The notes below the pieces were generated by a model. That model did not search any database and had not been told where the DNA came from. It was given only the letters and a program-made list of their open reading frames with translations. 46,247 bases of DNA from Spirochaetaceae bacterium (GTDB lineage: Bacteria; Spirochaetota; Spirochaetia; DSM-27196; SLAA01): assembly GCA_003556605.1 (NCBI GenBank), contig PWQX01000242.1, forward strand, positions 1-46,247, read 5' to 3'. Position numbers and translations under genes: made by a program. This document shows positions 38,127 through 46,247 of this stretch, piece by piece. Numbering within the stretch: position 1 is the first letter of the stretch; each line of letters starts with the position of its first letter.

Positions 38127-39469
38127 AACTGATCCATACGTTTTTGAAAGGTGGGGTGTTCCCGCCGGAGCACACGCGAACGGCTCGAGACGCAGCGACT
38201 TGGAATGCGATGATTCCGGCTCGGTGTGTTGTGCCTCTCTTGCAACACTCCGGTGTTCCGGCGCGGCGAATTGTACAGCGCGGGCAGCGCGTCAATGAGG
38301 GTGCGATCATCGGTGCTGCACGGGCGTACGAGAGCGCGCGGGTGCACGCCCCAATCCCCGGGGTGGTGAGCGAGATCATACAGCTTACCCTGGCCGACGG
38401 CCGACAGAGTGAAGCGGTGGTTATCGAGCTCGACGGTGAGTTTCAACAGCTCGGCAGATCGATAAAGCCGCGTGATTGGCGGCGGCTCAAGAATCGGCGA
38501 ATTTACGAGCAGATTTCTGATGCAGGCGTCGTTGGGCTTGGTGGCGAAGGAGTCCCGAGCCACACCAAGTACGTACTCCCGAAAACCGCAGCGGTTGAAT
38601 GGCTGATCGTTAACGGGTGTGAGTCCGAACCGTATCTTTCGAGCGAATACCGGCTTCTGCGTGAGCGGCCGCAGCAGCTGGTAGAGGGCATCCAGATCTT
38701 GATGCGCCTGTTGTCACCCAAACGAACCGTGATCGCGTTGGCCGGTCACACTCGCTCTGCAGTTTCGGGTTTACGAGGGGCGGTTGCCGCTGCCCGATCA
38801 CGTATTCAGCTGCAGCGACTCGCCGGTAAGTACCCGCAGGGGGATGAACATACGCTCGTGGGCTCGGTTGCCGGACGGGCGGTGCGTGGAGCCGCAACCG
38901 TTGCCGATGCCGGTTGCATGGTCATCGATGTTGCGACCGTATTGGCCATGTACGAGGCGGTTTTGCTCGGTAAACCACTGGTAGAGCGGACCGTAACCGT
39001 CAGCGGCGGTGCTATCGCACAGCCCGGGAATCTAAAGGTGCGCCTTGGCGCTTCAATCGGCGATCTGATCGAGGAATGCGGAGGATTCTGCGCGGCTCCG
39101 CGCAAGCTGGTAGTGGGTGGACCAATGCGCGGACACGCAGTCACTGATCTGACGCAGCCGGTAACCAAGCTGACCTCGGCGGTTTTGGCGTTGACCGAGG
39201 AAGAGCTGCAGAGCGTCGGGCAAACCGCGTGTGTGCGCTGCGGCCGTTGTGTACGAGCATGCCCCATGGGGCTCGAACCGGTGATGCTGCACTTGCTGAT
39301 CGCGCAGCATGATTGGCGGGCGGTAGTCAAGGCGGGAGTCTTTGACTGCACCGAGTGCGGATGCTGCGGGTTCATTTGCCCATCGGGTATCCCGCTGGTC
39401 GATCAGCTAAAACAGGCGAAATCCCAGATTCGACGAGAGGAGCACGAGGACGGTGAACGAGCGCACTGA
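38123..39469 (+). CDS. rnfC: Rnf electron transport complex subunit C
   Basis: 448 residues. N-terminal domain and the GLGGEGVPSHTK glycine loop of the NADH/FMN-binding Nqo1-like fold, followed by the SEPYL segment; two 4Fe-4S motifs near the C-terminus: Cys370/373/376/380 and Cys409/412/415/419. RnfC is the NADH-oxidising entry subunit of the Rnf Na+/H+-pumping ferredoxin:NAD+ oxidoreductase. Overlaps the upstream membrane protein (4 bases) and rnfD (17 bases). Confidence 0.94.
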   Translation: MKLIHTFLKGGVFPPEHTRTARDAATWNAMIPARCVVPLLQHSGVPARRIVQRGQRVNEGAIIGAARAYESARVHAPIPGVVSEIIQLTLADGRQSEAVVIELDGEFQQLGRSIKPRDWRRLKNRRIYEQISDAGVVGLGGEGVPSHTKYVLPKTAAVEWLIVNGCESEPYLSSEYRLLRERPQQLVEGIQILMRLLSPKRTVIALAGHTRSAVSGLRGAVAAARSRIQLQRLAGKYPQGDEHTLVGSVAGRAVRGAATVADAGCMVIDVATVLAMYEAVLLGKPLVERTVTVSGGAIAQPGNLKVRLGASIGDLIEECGGFCAAPRKLVVGGPMRGHAVTDLTQPVTKLTSAVLALTEEELQSVGQTACVRCGRCVRACPMGLEPVMLHLLIAQHDWRAVVKAGVFDCTECGCCGFICPSGIPLVDQLKQAKSQIRREEHEDGERAH

Positions 39470-40574
39470 ATTGAACACCTCTCGGCTGATCGTCGCCGGG
39501 AGCCCGCAGATTCACGATGCACTGTCAACCACGAAACTGAACTGGTTGGTGGCGGCTGGGGTGGCGCCGGCCGCTCTATGGGGGTTTATCCAGTTTGGCC
39601 TGCCGGCTGTGACGGTGGTTTTGGCGGGGGTCGGTGCGGCCGCGCTGACTGAGGCCGTTCTCCCAAAGAGAGTGGGCAGCGTGCGCGACGGAAACGCAAT
39701 CCTCATCGGCTTGCTTATGAGTCTTATGTTTCCACCCGCCGCGCCGTGGTACTTGGCGGCGGTATCGGCCGTGTTTGCGGTGGGGATCGTGAAATGGGCC
39801 TTCGGAGGTCTCGGTCACGCGATCTTGAATCCTGCGGTCGCCGGGCGTGTTCTGGCGCAGGTCTTAGCTCCGCAGGAGATGAGCCGCTACGCGATTCCTT
39901 TAGCTCTCGGCGGCGGCGAGTTTGAGCATGGTGCCACGGCGGTGATGGCGGTGCGCTCGGCGGCCGGCAGCGTTGAGCCTTTGCAGCGTTTGCAGGAGCT
40001 CGGCTATCCGCGTTCGGTCCTTGATCAAGCGGTGACCGCATGGCTGAACGAGCACCTGTTCGAACCTGTGGGTGTTGTGTTACCAAGCGGGTACGTTGAT
40101 CCGTTTATCGGTTTAGCCCCGGGCGGGATCGGCGAAACCTCTGCGCTCTTGCTATTGGTAGCAAGCGCTGTGTTGCTGGGCCGGCGGGTGATTTCGTGGC
40201 AGGTGCCGTTGGCATTTTTCGCAGGGTTCGCCGCCGCAATCGCAGTCTGGGGCTCAGTTGCGTTCGGCGGTGTGGCATTGCGGGGAGATGTGCTGTTCCA
40301 TTCTCTGCATGGTGGTGTGCTGTTCTTGATGTTTTTCTGTGCAACTGATAACACTGGTGCTCCGGCAACCGGCAACGGGATGGTGCTGTACGGTCTCGCT
40401 GCCGGTGTCTTGGCGGCGGTATTGCGGCTTTTCGGATTGTACGCGGAAGGTTTAGCGGTAGCGGTTTTGGTGGTCAGTTTCTTCGTGCCGCTGATAAACC
40501 ACGTTACGAAACCCGCCCGCTTTGGATTCTCCCGGCGTAGGCGCAAGCCTTTGCTTTACAAACCACGTGGGTGA
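39453..40574 (+). CDS. rnfD: Rnf electron transport complex subunit D
   Basis: 373 residues, GTG start with AGGACG upstream. About ten membrane helices. ILNPAVAGRVLAQ and the DNTGAPATGNGM block are typical of RnfD/NqrB. The HGATAVMA stretch contains the GAT of the covalent-FMN motif (usually SGAT), so flavinylation is possible but its first residue is changed. The usual partners rnfG, rnfE, rnfA and rnfB do not follow. Confidence 0.93.
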   Translation: MNERTELNTSRLIVAGSPQIHDALSTTKLNWLVAAGVAPAALWGFIQFGLPAVTVVLAGVGAAALTEAVLPKRVGSVRDGNAILIGLLMSLMFPPAAPWYLAAVSAVFAVGIVKWAFGGLGHAILNPAVAGRVLAQVLAPQEMSRYAIPLALGGGEFEHGATAVMAVRSAAGSVEPLQRLQELGYPRSVLDQAVTAWLNEHLFEPVGVVLPSGYVDPFIGLAPGGIGETSALLLLVASAVLLGRRVISWQVPLAFFAGFAAAIAVWGSVAFGGVALRGDVLFHSLHGGVLFLMFFCATDNTGAPATGNGMVLYGLAAGVLAAVLRLFGLYAEGLAVAVLVVSFFVPLINHVTKPARFGFSRRRRKPLLYKPRG

Positions 40575-40583
40575 GAGTACAAT
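40555..40583 (+). promoter_or_regulatory. sigma70-type promoter of the GH57-like gene
   Basis: TTTACA (40555-40560), 17-bp spacer, TACAAT (40578-40583), each five of six to consensus. It overlaps the last codons of rnfD and gives a leader of about 75 bases. Confidence 0.65.
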
Positions 40584-40664
40584 CGACGCCGTCTCGTTGT
40601 AGAGTTCCGATTCAGTGCCTGGTGAGTGGTTGAGTGTGCGTCAAACCGAGCGGGATTACCTATA

Positions 40665-42749
40665 ATGAAGAGAGTGAAGTTGGTGTTCGGCACCAGCAAC
40701 AGCCAACCGGTTGGGACCAACGAAGAAGAGTTGGAGCGGGTGTACCAGCGCGCGTATAAGCCGTTTATCCGCACGCTGTATAACTTCGCTGAGGTTCCGA
40801 TTACACTGCACTACTCCGGGACGTTGTTCCAATGGCTAGAGAATAACCACGCTGAGTTTCTCGATGTGCTCGCCGAGATGGGTGGGCGTCGTCAGATCGA
40901 GTTCCTCGGGGGCGGCTTTTACGAGCCGGTCCTGCCGATGATTCCGCATACCGACCGCATTGGTCAGATAGAACAAATGACGACTTTCGTGCGCAAGCGC
41001 TTTGGCCGCCGCCCGCGCGGTACATGGATCACTCAGTTGGTGTGGGAGCCATCACTTCCATCGGCGTTGAAAAACAGCGGCATGGAATACACGTTTCTCG
41101 CCGATTATCACTTCATCTCGGCCGGCCTCGCGCAGGATGCTTTGTACCGTCCCTGCATCACCGAAGATCAGGGCAAGACCGTCGTGGTGTTCCCGATCTG
41201 CAAACGCACCCGCTGGAAACTCATGATCGAGAGTCCCGAAGAGGTGATCGAACATCTGCGCGCGCTCGCCGACGATGACCCGCAATCCGTCGTCGTGATG
41301 CTCGAAGAGGGTGAACGGTTCGGCGCCGGCGAAGAGAGCTATCGTATTTGCTATCGCGAACAGTGGCTTGAGCGTTTTCTCACCTTGGTTGGCGAAAACG
41401 GGGATTGGCTCGAGCCGATACACCCGGGGCGTTATCTCAAACAGGTGACTCCGCGCAGGCGAGCCTACTTCCCGGCTACGTCCTACGAAGACATGATGCG
41501 CTGGGCGCGGCCGGTTGCGCGCCGGAAGGCCGGTCACGGAAGCTCGCGTGCCGGCGAGCACGCGTACGCGCACGCGCGTAACGGGTTTGTCTCCGGCGGC
41601 TTCTTCCGCCAGTTCTTGACTCGCTATCCCGAGAGTAATCTGATGTACGCAAAGATGCAGTACACGCATATCTTGGTGAACCAGATCCGCGGGGACAAGT
41701 ATCGCAAACAGGCCGCCCGAGAAGAGCTGTGGAAAGGACAATCCCATCACGCCTACTGGCACGGTCGGCCGGGGGGGATCTACGTCAATCAGTTGCGCAA
41801 GCAGGTGTACAGCGCGCTGATTGAAGCGGAGAAAGTTACGCGCGAGAAGGGCATCTTTATTCCCTCGATTGTCGCCGTGGATTTCGATATGGACGGTGTG
41901 CTGGAATACCTGTATCAGGGGCAGGAGATGAACGCATACGTCCACACGCACGGGGGCACGTTGTTTGAGCTCGATTATCTGCCGGTTGCGTTCAACTACT
42001 TGGATACTCTGTCACGCCGGGTTGAGGCGTACCATGACAATGAGGTTGTAGGGTACGGATACGATCGCTATTTGCGCAAAGCATTTGTCGACCATTTTTT
42101 CTCTCCTGGTCTCACCGTCGACCAGTTTGCACGCATGCAGCATCGCGAGCTTGGCAGTTTCGTCGATGCAGTCTATACAGTCGAGAAGCACGACCGTGAG
42201 CATCACTGGATTCAGTTGCAAAGCAGCGGCACGGTCGAGCGCGAACCAGGGAGAATTGCGGGAGCAGATGATGCCGCTGTGGAACTCGGAGTGGAGTCCG
42301 CAACTGAGCAGCCGGTTAGGCTCGAGAAGCACTACAGTTTCAACGCTGCCGAAGTGACGGTTCAGTATCGAATTACGACTACCGGTGAACCGCTTAAAAC
42401 CACTTTCGCTTGTGAGATTAACATCTCGGTTGCCGACGCCGCCGACGGCACGCTACTGATTGCGTGCACCTCGGATGCTGAAGACGCGCACGATATTCCG
42501 TTAGAGCTTGCCTCGGTAGACCGGTGTAGCGAGGTTCGGCTCTATGACGAGCTTAACCGCACCGTCATTACGCTTGCGGCTTCTCAGGAGGCCCGGCTAT
42601 GGAGCATCCCGGTGGAGACCTACGCTATGTCGGATGACAGGGTGAAAGCGCAGTTCCAACAGCTCAGCTGCGTGTATCACTGGGATATCACGCTGTCGCC
42701 GGATGAAGCGTGGGAGGCCACCGTTCGATTGCGCTGCGATCGGTTTTGA
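40665..42749 (+). CDS. GH57-family glucanotransferase-like protein, probably catalytically inactive
   Basis: 694 residues from ATG 40665, with the domain order of the thermophile 4-alpha-glucanotransferase (GH57 barrel, helical middle, C-terminal beta domain, about 400-694). The family's opening His-x-His-Gln-Pro is SNSQP (11-15), so both histidines are serine. The nucleophile segment T-E-R-V-W is T-Q-L-V-W (Gln124) and the acid/base segment H-D-D-G-E is L-E-E-G-E (213-217). The scaffold, including the LADYHFISAGL motif and FGGGFYEPVL-type block, is otherwise well conserved. I infer a pseudoenzyme, possibly a glycan-binding or regulatory protein. No signal peptide. The in-frame GTG at 40626 is less likely. 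Confidence 0.85.
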   Translation: MKRVKLVFGTSNSQPVGTNEEELERVYQRAYKPFIRTLYNFAEVPITLHYSGTLFQWLENNHAEFLDVLAEMGGRRQIEFLGGGFYEPVLPMIPHTDRIGQIEQMTTFVRKRFGRRPRGTWITQLVWEPSLPSALKNSGMEYTFLADYHFISAGLAQDALYRPCITEDQGKTVVVFPICKRTRWKLMIESPEEVIEHLRALADDDPQSVVVMLEEGERFGAGEESYRICYREQWLERFLTLVGENGDWLEPIHPGRYLKQVTPRRRAYFPATSYEDMMRWARPVARRKAGHGSSRAGEHAYAHARNGFVSGGFFRQFLTRYPESNLMYAKMQYTHILVNQIRGDKYRKQAAREELWKGQSHHAYWHGRPGGIYVNQLRKQVYSALIEAEKVTREKGIFIPSIVAVDFDMDGVLEYLYQGQEMNAYVHTHGGTLFELDYLPVAFNYLDTLSRRVEAYHDNEVVGYGYDRYLRKAFVDHFFSPGLTVDQFARMQHRELGSFVDAVYTVEKHDREHHWIQLQSSGTVEREPGRIAGADDAAVELGVESATEQPVRLEKHYSFNAAEVTVQYRITTTGEPLKTTFACEINISVADAADGTLLIACTSDAEDAHDIPLELASVDRCSEVRLYDELNRTVITLAASQEARLWSIPVETYAMSDDRVKAQFQQLSCVYHWDITLSPDEAWEATVRLRCDRF

Positions 42750-42772
42750 GACTGTCTTACAAATCAGCGGCA

Positions 42773-43717
42773 TCAGCGCAGGCCCTCGGTCGCGGACGGT
42801 CTCTCATCGATGCTCAGAATGGTGTTGAGCCACGGTTGTACTTCTTGGTACAGCTGCGGCTCGGCTAAGAGAAAGCTCATAAACGCTTCGCGAGGCCGGT
42901 CTTGGAAATACAGCGTCTGCCCTAGGTAGAACAGGGCGCGGGCGCGCACCTGCGGTTCTTCAAACACCGAGTAGAGATTTCGAAGCTCCTGCTCAGCCTG
43001 CGCCCATTCGCCGCGCGGGAATCGCGCCGTCACGATCCGGGCCAGAGTTGTCTCGCGGCCTTTGGCCCGTTCTGTATTCTCATCACGCTCAAAGGGCAGG
43101 ATCTGAGGCGTAAGGGGCGAGGGTGGTTCTGTATCCGGCGCACGGCGAAGCAGCGTTTCGAAAGCCGGCTTAAGCTGTTCGGACAACGGCTGAGAAGGCT
43201 CGTGTTCCTGCAGTGCTCTGTAGACCATGGCGTCGCTCTCGAGTTGTGGAATCACTAAGAGCTTCGGCAGCGGCACGCGGCGGAGCATCGGCGGTTGCGG
43301 CGTCTGAGGAACGTGTATATCGCGGTCTAACGGTACTGTAATCGGGTTGATGGTGCGATTGCGCCCGGGTATCAAGCGCCCATCGCCGCGCTCCAGTCGA
43401 TCGATCGCCATAACTGCGTAGTAGTACGGCAAGCCGGGGGGCGGGTGATCGAAATGGACGGATTCGGTAGCGGGTGTTACCGCGATACGAATCGCATCTT
43501 CCAGGTCCTCGAGAGCGGCAATCGGGCGACTGCGCCGGTAGATTACGTAAGCGGCCTTGGAGTCGCTTGGACGAAACTCGATACGCACGCCGTCCTGCCC
43601 GTGCTCTGTGACCATGAGGTCTAGAACCTCTGGAGTGATCGAGTTGGCCGACACTTGAACAACGGAGATCAAGATGAGCATGCCGAAAACGACAGGCGAT
43701 CTATAGAAAGCCACCAT
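42773..43717 (-). CDS. secreted protein with FN3-like and TPR-like regions
   Basis: 314 residues from ATG 43717. Signal peptide (1-24, VVQVSA then N). An FN3-like beta domain (about 30-125: VIYRRSRPI, PYYYAVMAID), a proline-rich middle, and a helical TPR-like C-terminus (about 240-300: QAEQELRNLY, ALFYLGQTLYFQD). No ribosome site precedes the ATG; the promoter below places transcription start at the ATG itself, so a leaderless mRNA is likely. Convergent with the GH57-like gene. Function unknown. Confidence 0.75.
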   Translation of the reverse strand: MVAFYRSPVVFGMLILISVVQVSANSITPEVLDLMVTEHGQDGVRIEFRPSDSKAAYVIYRRSRPIAALEDLEDAIRIAVTPATESVHFDHPPPGLPYYYAVMAIDRLERGDGRLIPGRNRTINPITVPLDRDIHVPQTPQPPMLRRVPLPKLLVIPQLESDAMVYRALQEHEPSQPLSEQLKPAFETLLRRAPDTEPPSPLTPQILPFERDENTERAKGRETTLARIVTARFPRGEWAQAEQELRNLYSVFEEPQVRARALFYLGQTLYFQDRPREAFMSFLLAEPQLYQEVQPWLNTILSIDERPSATEGLR

Positions 43718-43722
43718 ATCAG

Positions 43723-43751
43723 TATATATCGGCGGGGTAGGGAGTTGTCTA
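43723..43751 (-). promoter_or_regulatory. promoter of the 42773-43717 gene
   Basis: Minus strand TAGACA (43746-43751), 17-bp spacer, TATATA (43723-43728). The predicted transcription start coincides with ATG 43717. Confidence 0.5.
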
Positions 43752-43856
43752 CAGCTTCCCGGCCCATCTTCAGGCCGGCGGCCGCGGTGAGGTGGTAGAA
43801 ACGTTTGCTGGAAAAGAATACACTGAGCTATTAACGCATATCCCCTGGAGGCCCGC

Positions 43857-44976
43857 ATGGCAGAGGAACTTCGCGAGTCGATCGCAGCGCTCAAGACTCA
43901 AATCCTAGACGCCTGGAGGCGTCTTTGACCCGGAACAACTACAGCAGGAAATCAGAGAGCTAGAACGCCAGAGCGCTAACCCTCAGTTATGGAACGACCG
44001 CACACAGGCTGAGCGTACCCTGACACGGCTCAATCAACTGCGCACCCGTCTCGATCCGTGGCAGGAGCTTGTGGAACACGTTGAGGAGCTGGAAGAGCTT
44101 CTCGAGCTTGCCATCGAAGAAGACGACGACTCGGCGGCCGAAGAAGTTGAGCGAGGTCTTGCCCAGGCGCGCAAGACCTTCGCGGAACTGCAATTGCGCG
44201 AGTTATTCCAAGATGAGATTGATTATTCCGACGCCTACCTGACGGTGCATGCCGGCGCGGGCGGGACTGAAGCGTGCGATTGGGTGAGCATGCTGTTGCG
44301 AATGTACTTGCGCTGGTGCGAATCGGTTGGGTACAAGACCAGAACTCTAGATATGCAGGAAGCCGAGGGCGGGGTTAAGTCGGTGACGATTGAGGTATCC
44401 GGAGAGCTGGCGTTCGGTTATCTGCGTGCTGAGACAGGGATTCACCGTTTGGTTCGCATCTCCCCGTTCGATTCCGGAGCCCGGCGGCACACCTCGTTTG
44501 CCTCGGTTTATGTCTCGCCGGTCATCGATGACACAATTGAGTTCGAGGTCAGGCCCGATGACATCAGGGTCGATACCTACCGCGCAAGCGGTGCCGGTGG
44601 TCAACACGTCAATAAGACCGACTCAGCGGTTCGGATCACTCATTCGGAAAGTGGTATTGTAGTACAGTGTCAGAATGAGCGCAGTCAACATAAGAACAGG
44701 GATATGGCGATGAAAATTCTCCGCTCACGGCTGTACGAGTACTACCGTGCCGAACGTGAACGTGAGCAGCAGAAGAACGCTCAAGAGAAAAAGGATATCG
44801 GCTGGGGGAACCAAATCCGCTCGTACGTCTTTCAACCGTATACGATGGTGAAGGACCACCGTACGAAACACGAAACCGGAAACATTCAAGCGGTGATGGA
44901 TGGCGACATCGGCGAGTTCATCGAAGCATATCTGCATTTCGGTACCGCACCCCAGTCGGCGGATGCTCGATCGTAA
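43857..44976 (+). CDS. prfB: peptide chain release factor 2 (programmed +1 frameshift)
   Basis: Terminates translation at UGA and UAA. 372 residues after frameshifting: 23 codons from ATG 43857, then TGA, then 349 codons in the +1 frame. GGAGG (43847-43851) precedes the ATG. The stop-recognition SPF tripeptide lies in RISPFDSGARR and the catalytic GGQ in ASGAGGQHVNKTDSAV. Length normal for RF2. The ATG shown starts the zero frame; translated without the shift only 23 residues would be made. Confidence 0.97.
43915..43929 (+). promoter_or_regulatory. prfB autoregulatory frameshift site
   Basis: GGAGG (43915-43919) acts as an internal Shine-Dalgarno three bases before CTT-TGA-C (43923-43929), the same layout as in E. 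coli. Low RF2 makes ribosomes pause at TGA and slip forward by one base. Confidence 0.95.
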
Positions 44977-44994
44977 CGCGGGATAAGGGGCCGA

Positions 44995-45411
44995 ATGTCT
45001 GGACGGGTTTTGGTAATCGACGATCTGCCGTTCATGCGCAGCCTACTGCGGGATGTGTTGTCGAATGCCGGATTCACGGTGGTTGCGGAGGCTGCAGACG
45101 GTCGGCAGGGAATGGTCGCGTATGCGCGGCACGAACCGGATGCGGTATTGCTTGACATCACGATGCCGATTATGGACGGTATTACAGCGCTGAAACGAAT
45201 CATGGAGCTTGATCCGCAAGCGCGTGTGGTGATGTGCAGCTCGCTCGGTGAGCAGGAGTTGATTCTGCGGGCAATCCGCTTGGGCGCACGGGATTTCGTT
45301 GTCAAGCCCTTTCGTCCCGAGCGGGTGACTTCGGCGGTACACAAAGCGCTAAAGAACCACTCCCGATCGGTGCGTTCGAGTGTCCGCAAGGGGTTGGAAA
45401 GTGATGGTTAG
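44995..45411 (+). CDS. CheY-like response regulator (receiver domain only)
   Basis: 138 residues: a single receiver domain with acidic pocket Asp9-Asp10, phospho-acceptor Asp54 (LLDITMP), switch Ser82/Ser83 and Lys104 (VKPF). No output domain; the last 20 residues are basic. No kinase is adjacent, so its partner is unknown. Starts 18 bases after prfB and overlaps the next gene by eight bases. Confidence 0.9.
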   Translation: MSGRVLVIDDLPFMRSLLRDVLSNAGFTVVAEAADGRQGMVAYARHEPDAVLLDITMPIMDGITALKRIMELDPQARVVMCSSLGEQELILRAIRLGARDFVVKPFRPERVTSAVHKALKNHSRSVRSSVRKGLESDG

Positions 45412-46247
45412 TCTTCTGCAGCGCTATTCAGTCGGCCGGGGTTTAGCGGTTGCGTGCTGCGCACTGCTCGGGATGGGCGCACCGCCGGGGCTCGAAGCCG
45501 AAGAGCTCTCGGGGTTAGAGCGGCGTGAGACGTTGCGTGTCGGTGTCGCCGAGTTTCGCGCCGATGACGTAGAAGCTCGGTACCGTGATCTGCCCGGGGT
45601 TCTGGCACGGATCGTCGCCGAAGATCTCGGCGAGATAGATCAGCGCCGGCTGAGCGAGGCCGAAGTCGCTGCGTATCGAAGCGAGTTGTTGCGGGGAGCG
45701 CTGCGGTCGGCACGTGAAACCGCGCGCCGGCGGCGAAAAGAACGCGACAACGCCTTCTTTGCAACCGGAACCCGTGAGCAGCGTAAACAGCGAGCCGAGG
45801 AAGCACAAGAGCGGCTGATCGAGGCCGAGCGAGAGCTCAGGCGGGTTGAGGCGTACAACCCCGAGGACATCTGGGTCGCCGATGAGAAACCGCTGGAGCT
45901 GCACGGCGACGGGGTTCTGCCGCCGCCGCGCGATCCACAGCGGATGCTAATTCGCGATGACTTGGATCTGCTTGTCACCGGGCAGCTCGAGCAAATGGAC
46001 CGGTATCTGTATCTACAGCTACAAGGTTTCGCTCGCGGTGTGAATGAACCGGTCTTTGCAACCGGGTTCGTAGCGGTCGCTGCCGAGTTGTACGATGAGG
46101 TACGGGCGGGTCTGGACCATATCTCCGGCCTTGTACTGGGACGTGAATGGAGCGGTTTGCAGGTGGTGACCGATGACCCCGATGCCCGTATAGAGGTTGA
46201 CGGACAAGTGATCGGATACGGCTCGGCGCGCGAGCGATTCCTGGAAC
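45404..46247 (+). CDS. secreted protein with PEGA-like domain, truncated by window edge
   Basis: 281 codons seen from ATG 45404, open to the right edge. Signal peptide (about 1-32: RGLAVACCALLGMG). A folate-type beta domain (LRVGVAEFRADDVE onward) is followed by a strongly charged coiled coil (about 85-150, with arginine/glutamate repeats). Near the end DPDARIEVDGQVIGYG matches a PEGA repeat, found in surface or periplasmic proteins. Overlaps the receiver gene by eight bases, so co-translated. Likely periplasmic. Confidence 0.75.
   Translation, partial: MVSLLQRYSVGRGLAVACCALLGMGAPPGLEAEELSGLERRETLRVGVAEFRADDVEARYRDLPGVLARIVAEDLGEIDQRRLSEAEVAAYRSELLRGALRSARETARRRRKERDNAFFATGTREQRKQRAEEAQERLIEAERELRRVEAYNPEDIWVADEKPLELHGDGVLPPPRDPQRMLIRDDLDLLVTGQLEQMDRYLYLQLQGFARGVNEPVFATGFVAVAAELYDEVRAGLDHISGLVLGREWSGLQVVTDDPDARIEVDGQVIGYGSARERFLE

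Noticed and set aside
40661-40666. TATAAT sequence overlapping the GH57-like start codon as a promoter
   Set aside because: No -35 hexamer at correct spacing, and transcription would start inside the gene.

Overview
The window (about 46 kb, moderately high GC, dense coding on both strands) looks like bacterial chromosome and most resembles a spirochaete of the Spirochaetaceae type. I base this on the mix of families rather than on any search: threonyl-tRNA synthetase without a TGS domain, a protein joining a P-loop to an Asp23/Gls24-like domain, an RnfC/RnfD pair, a FapA-like (DUF342) protein, a poly(A)-polymerase-type nucleotidyltransferase, and a plant/trypanosome-type phosphofructokinase. 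No rRNA, tRNA or CRISPR array was seen. The only mobile-element signal is the 3' end of a group II intron at the extreme left edge.

Layout. 1-161: intron domains V and VI, then a terminator hairpin. 197-1583: phosphofructokinase with its own promoter. 1648-1850: a self-contained minus-strand unit (promoter, Shine-Dalgarno, 30-codon ORF, terminator). 1875-3048: serC with promoter. 3129-4419: a small ORF coupled to a zinc alcohol dehydrogenase. 4492-11071 (minus): arginine operon argR-argC-argB-argD-argG followed by pgi, with an ARG-box-like palindrome before argR. 11200-13484: FapA-like protein and biotin ligase, overlapping. 13454-15232 (minus): a large unrecognised protein. 15429-17081: groEL with promoter and strong terminator. 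17170-20929: a small protein, then yajC-secD-secF. 20940-22196 (minus): HD-domain protein and O-methyltransferase. 22338-25865: nitroreductase, alpha/beta hydrolase, GlgX-type debranching enzyme. 25948-30190: thrS, M32 carboxypeptidase, membrane protein. 30208-31017 (minus): CDP-alcohol phosphatidyltransferase. 31057-31423: no intact gene, but traces of a broken small ORF. 31424-32491: pcnB. 32495-35730 (minus): RluA-type pseudouridine synthase, P-loop/Asp23-like protein, TPR protein with a degenerate metalloprotease motif. 35879-40574: divergent PAP2 protein, a large membrane protein, rnfC, rnfD. 40665-42749: a GH57-like protein that appears to lack its catalytic residues. 42773-43717 (minus): secreted FN3-like/TPR protein. 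43857-end: prfB with a programmed frameshift, a CheY-like receiver, and a PEGA-type lipoprotein/secreted protein that runs off the window.

How it fits together. Central carbon metabolism is represented by phosphofructokinase, glucose-6-phosphate isomerase and the glycogen/maltodextrin debranching enzyme. Arginine biosynthesis is one ArgR-controlled block. Protein export (YajC-SecD-SecF), folding (GroEL), translation (ThrS, RF2, RluA) and RNA 3'-end processing (PcnB) are housekeeping. The less ordinary parts are the isolated 30-codon transcription unit, the GH57-like apparent pseudoenzyme, the minus-strand RluA / P-loop-Asp23 / pseudo-peptidase cluster, and the RnfC-RnfD pair that lacks its usual partners but is translationally coupled to an unknown membrane protein.
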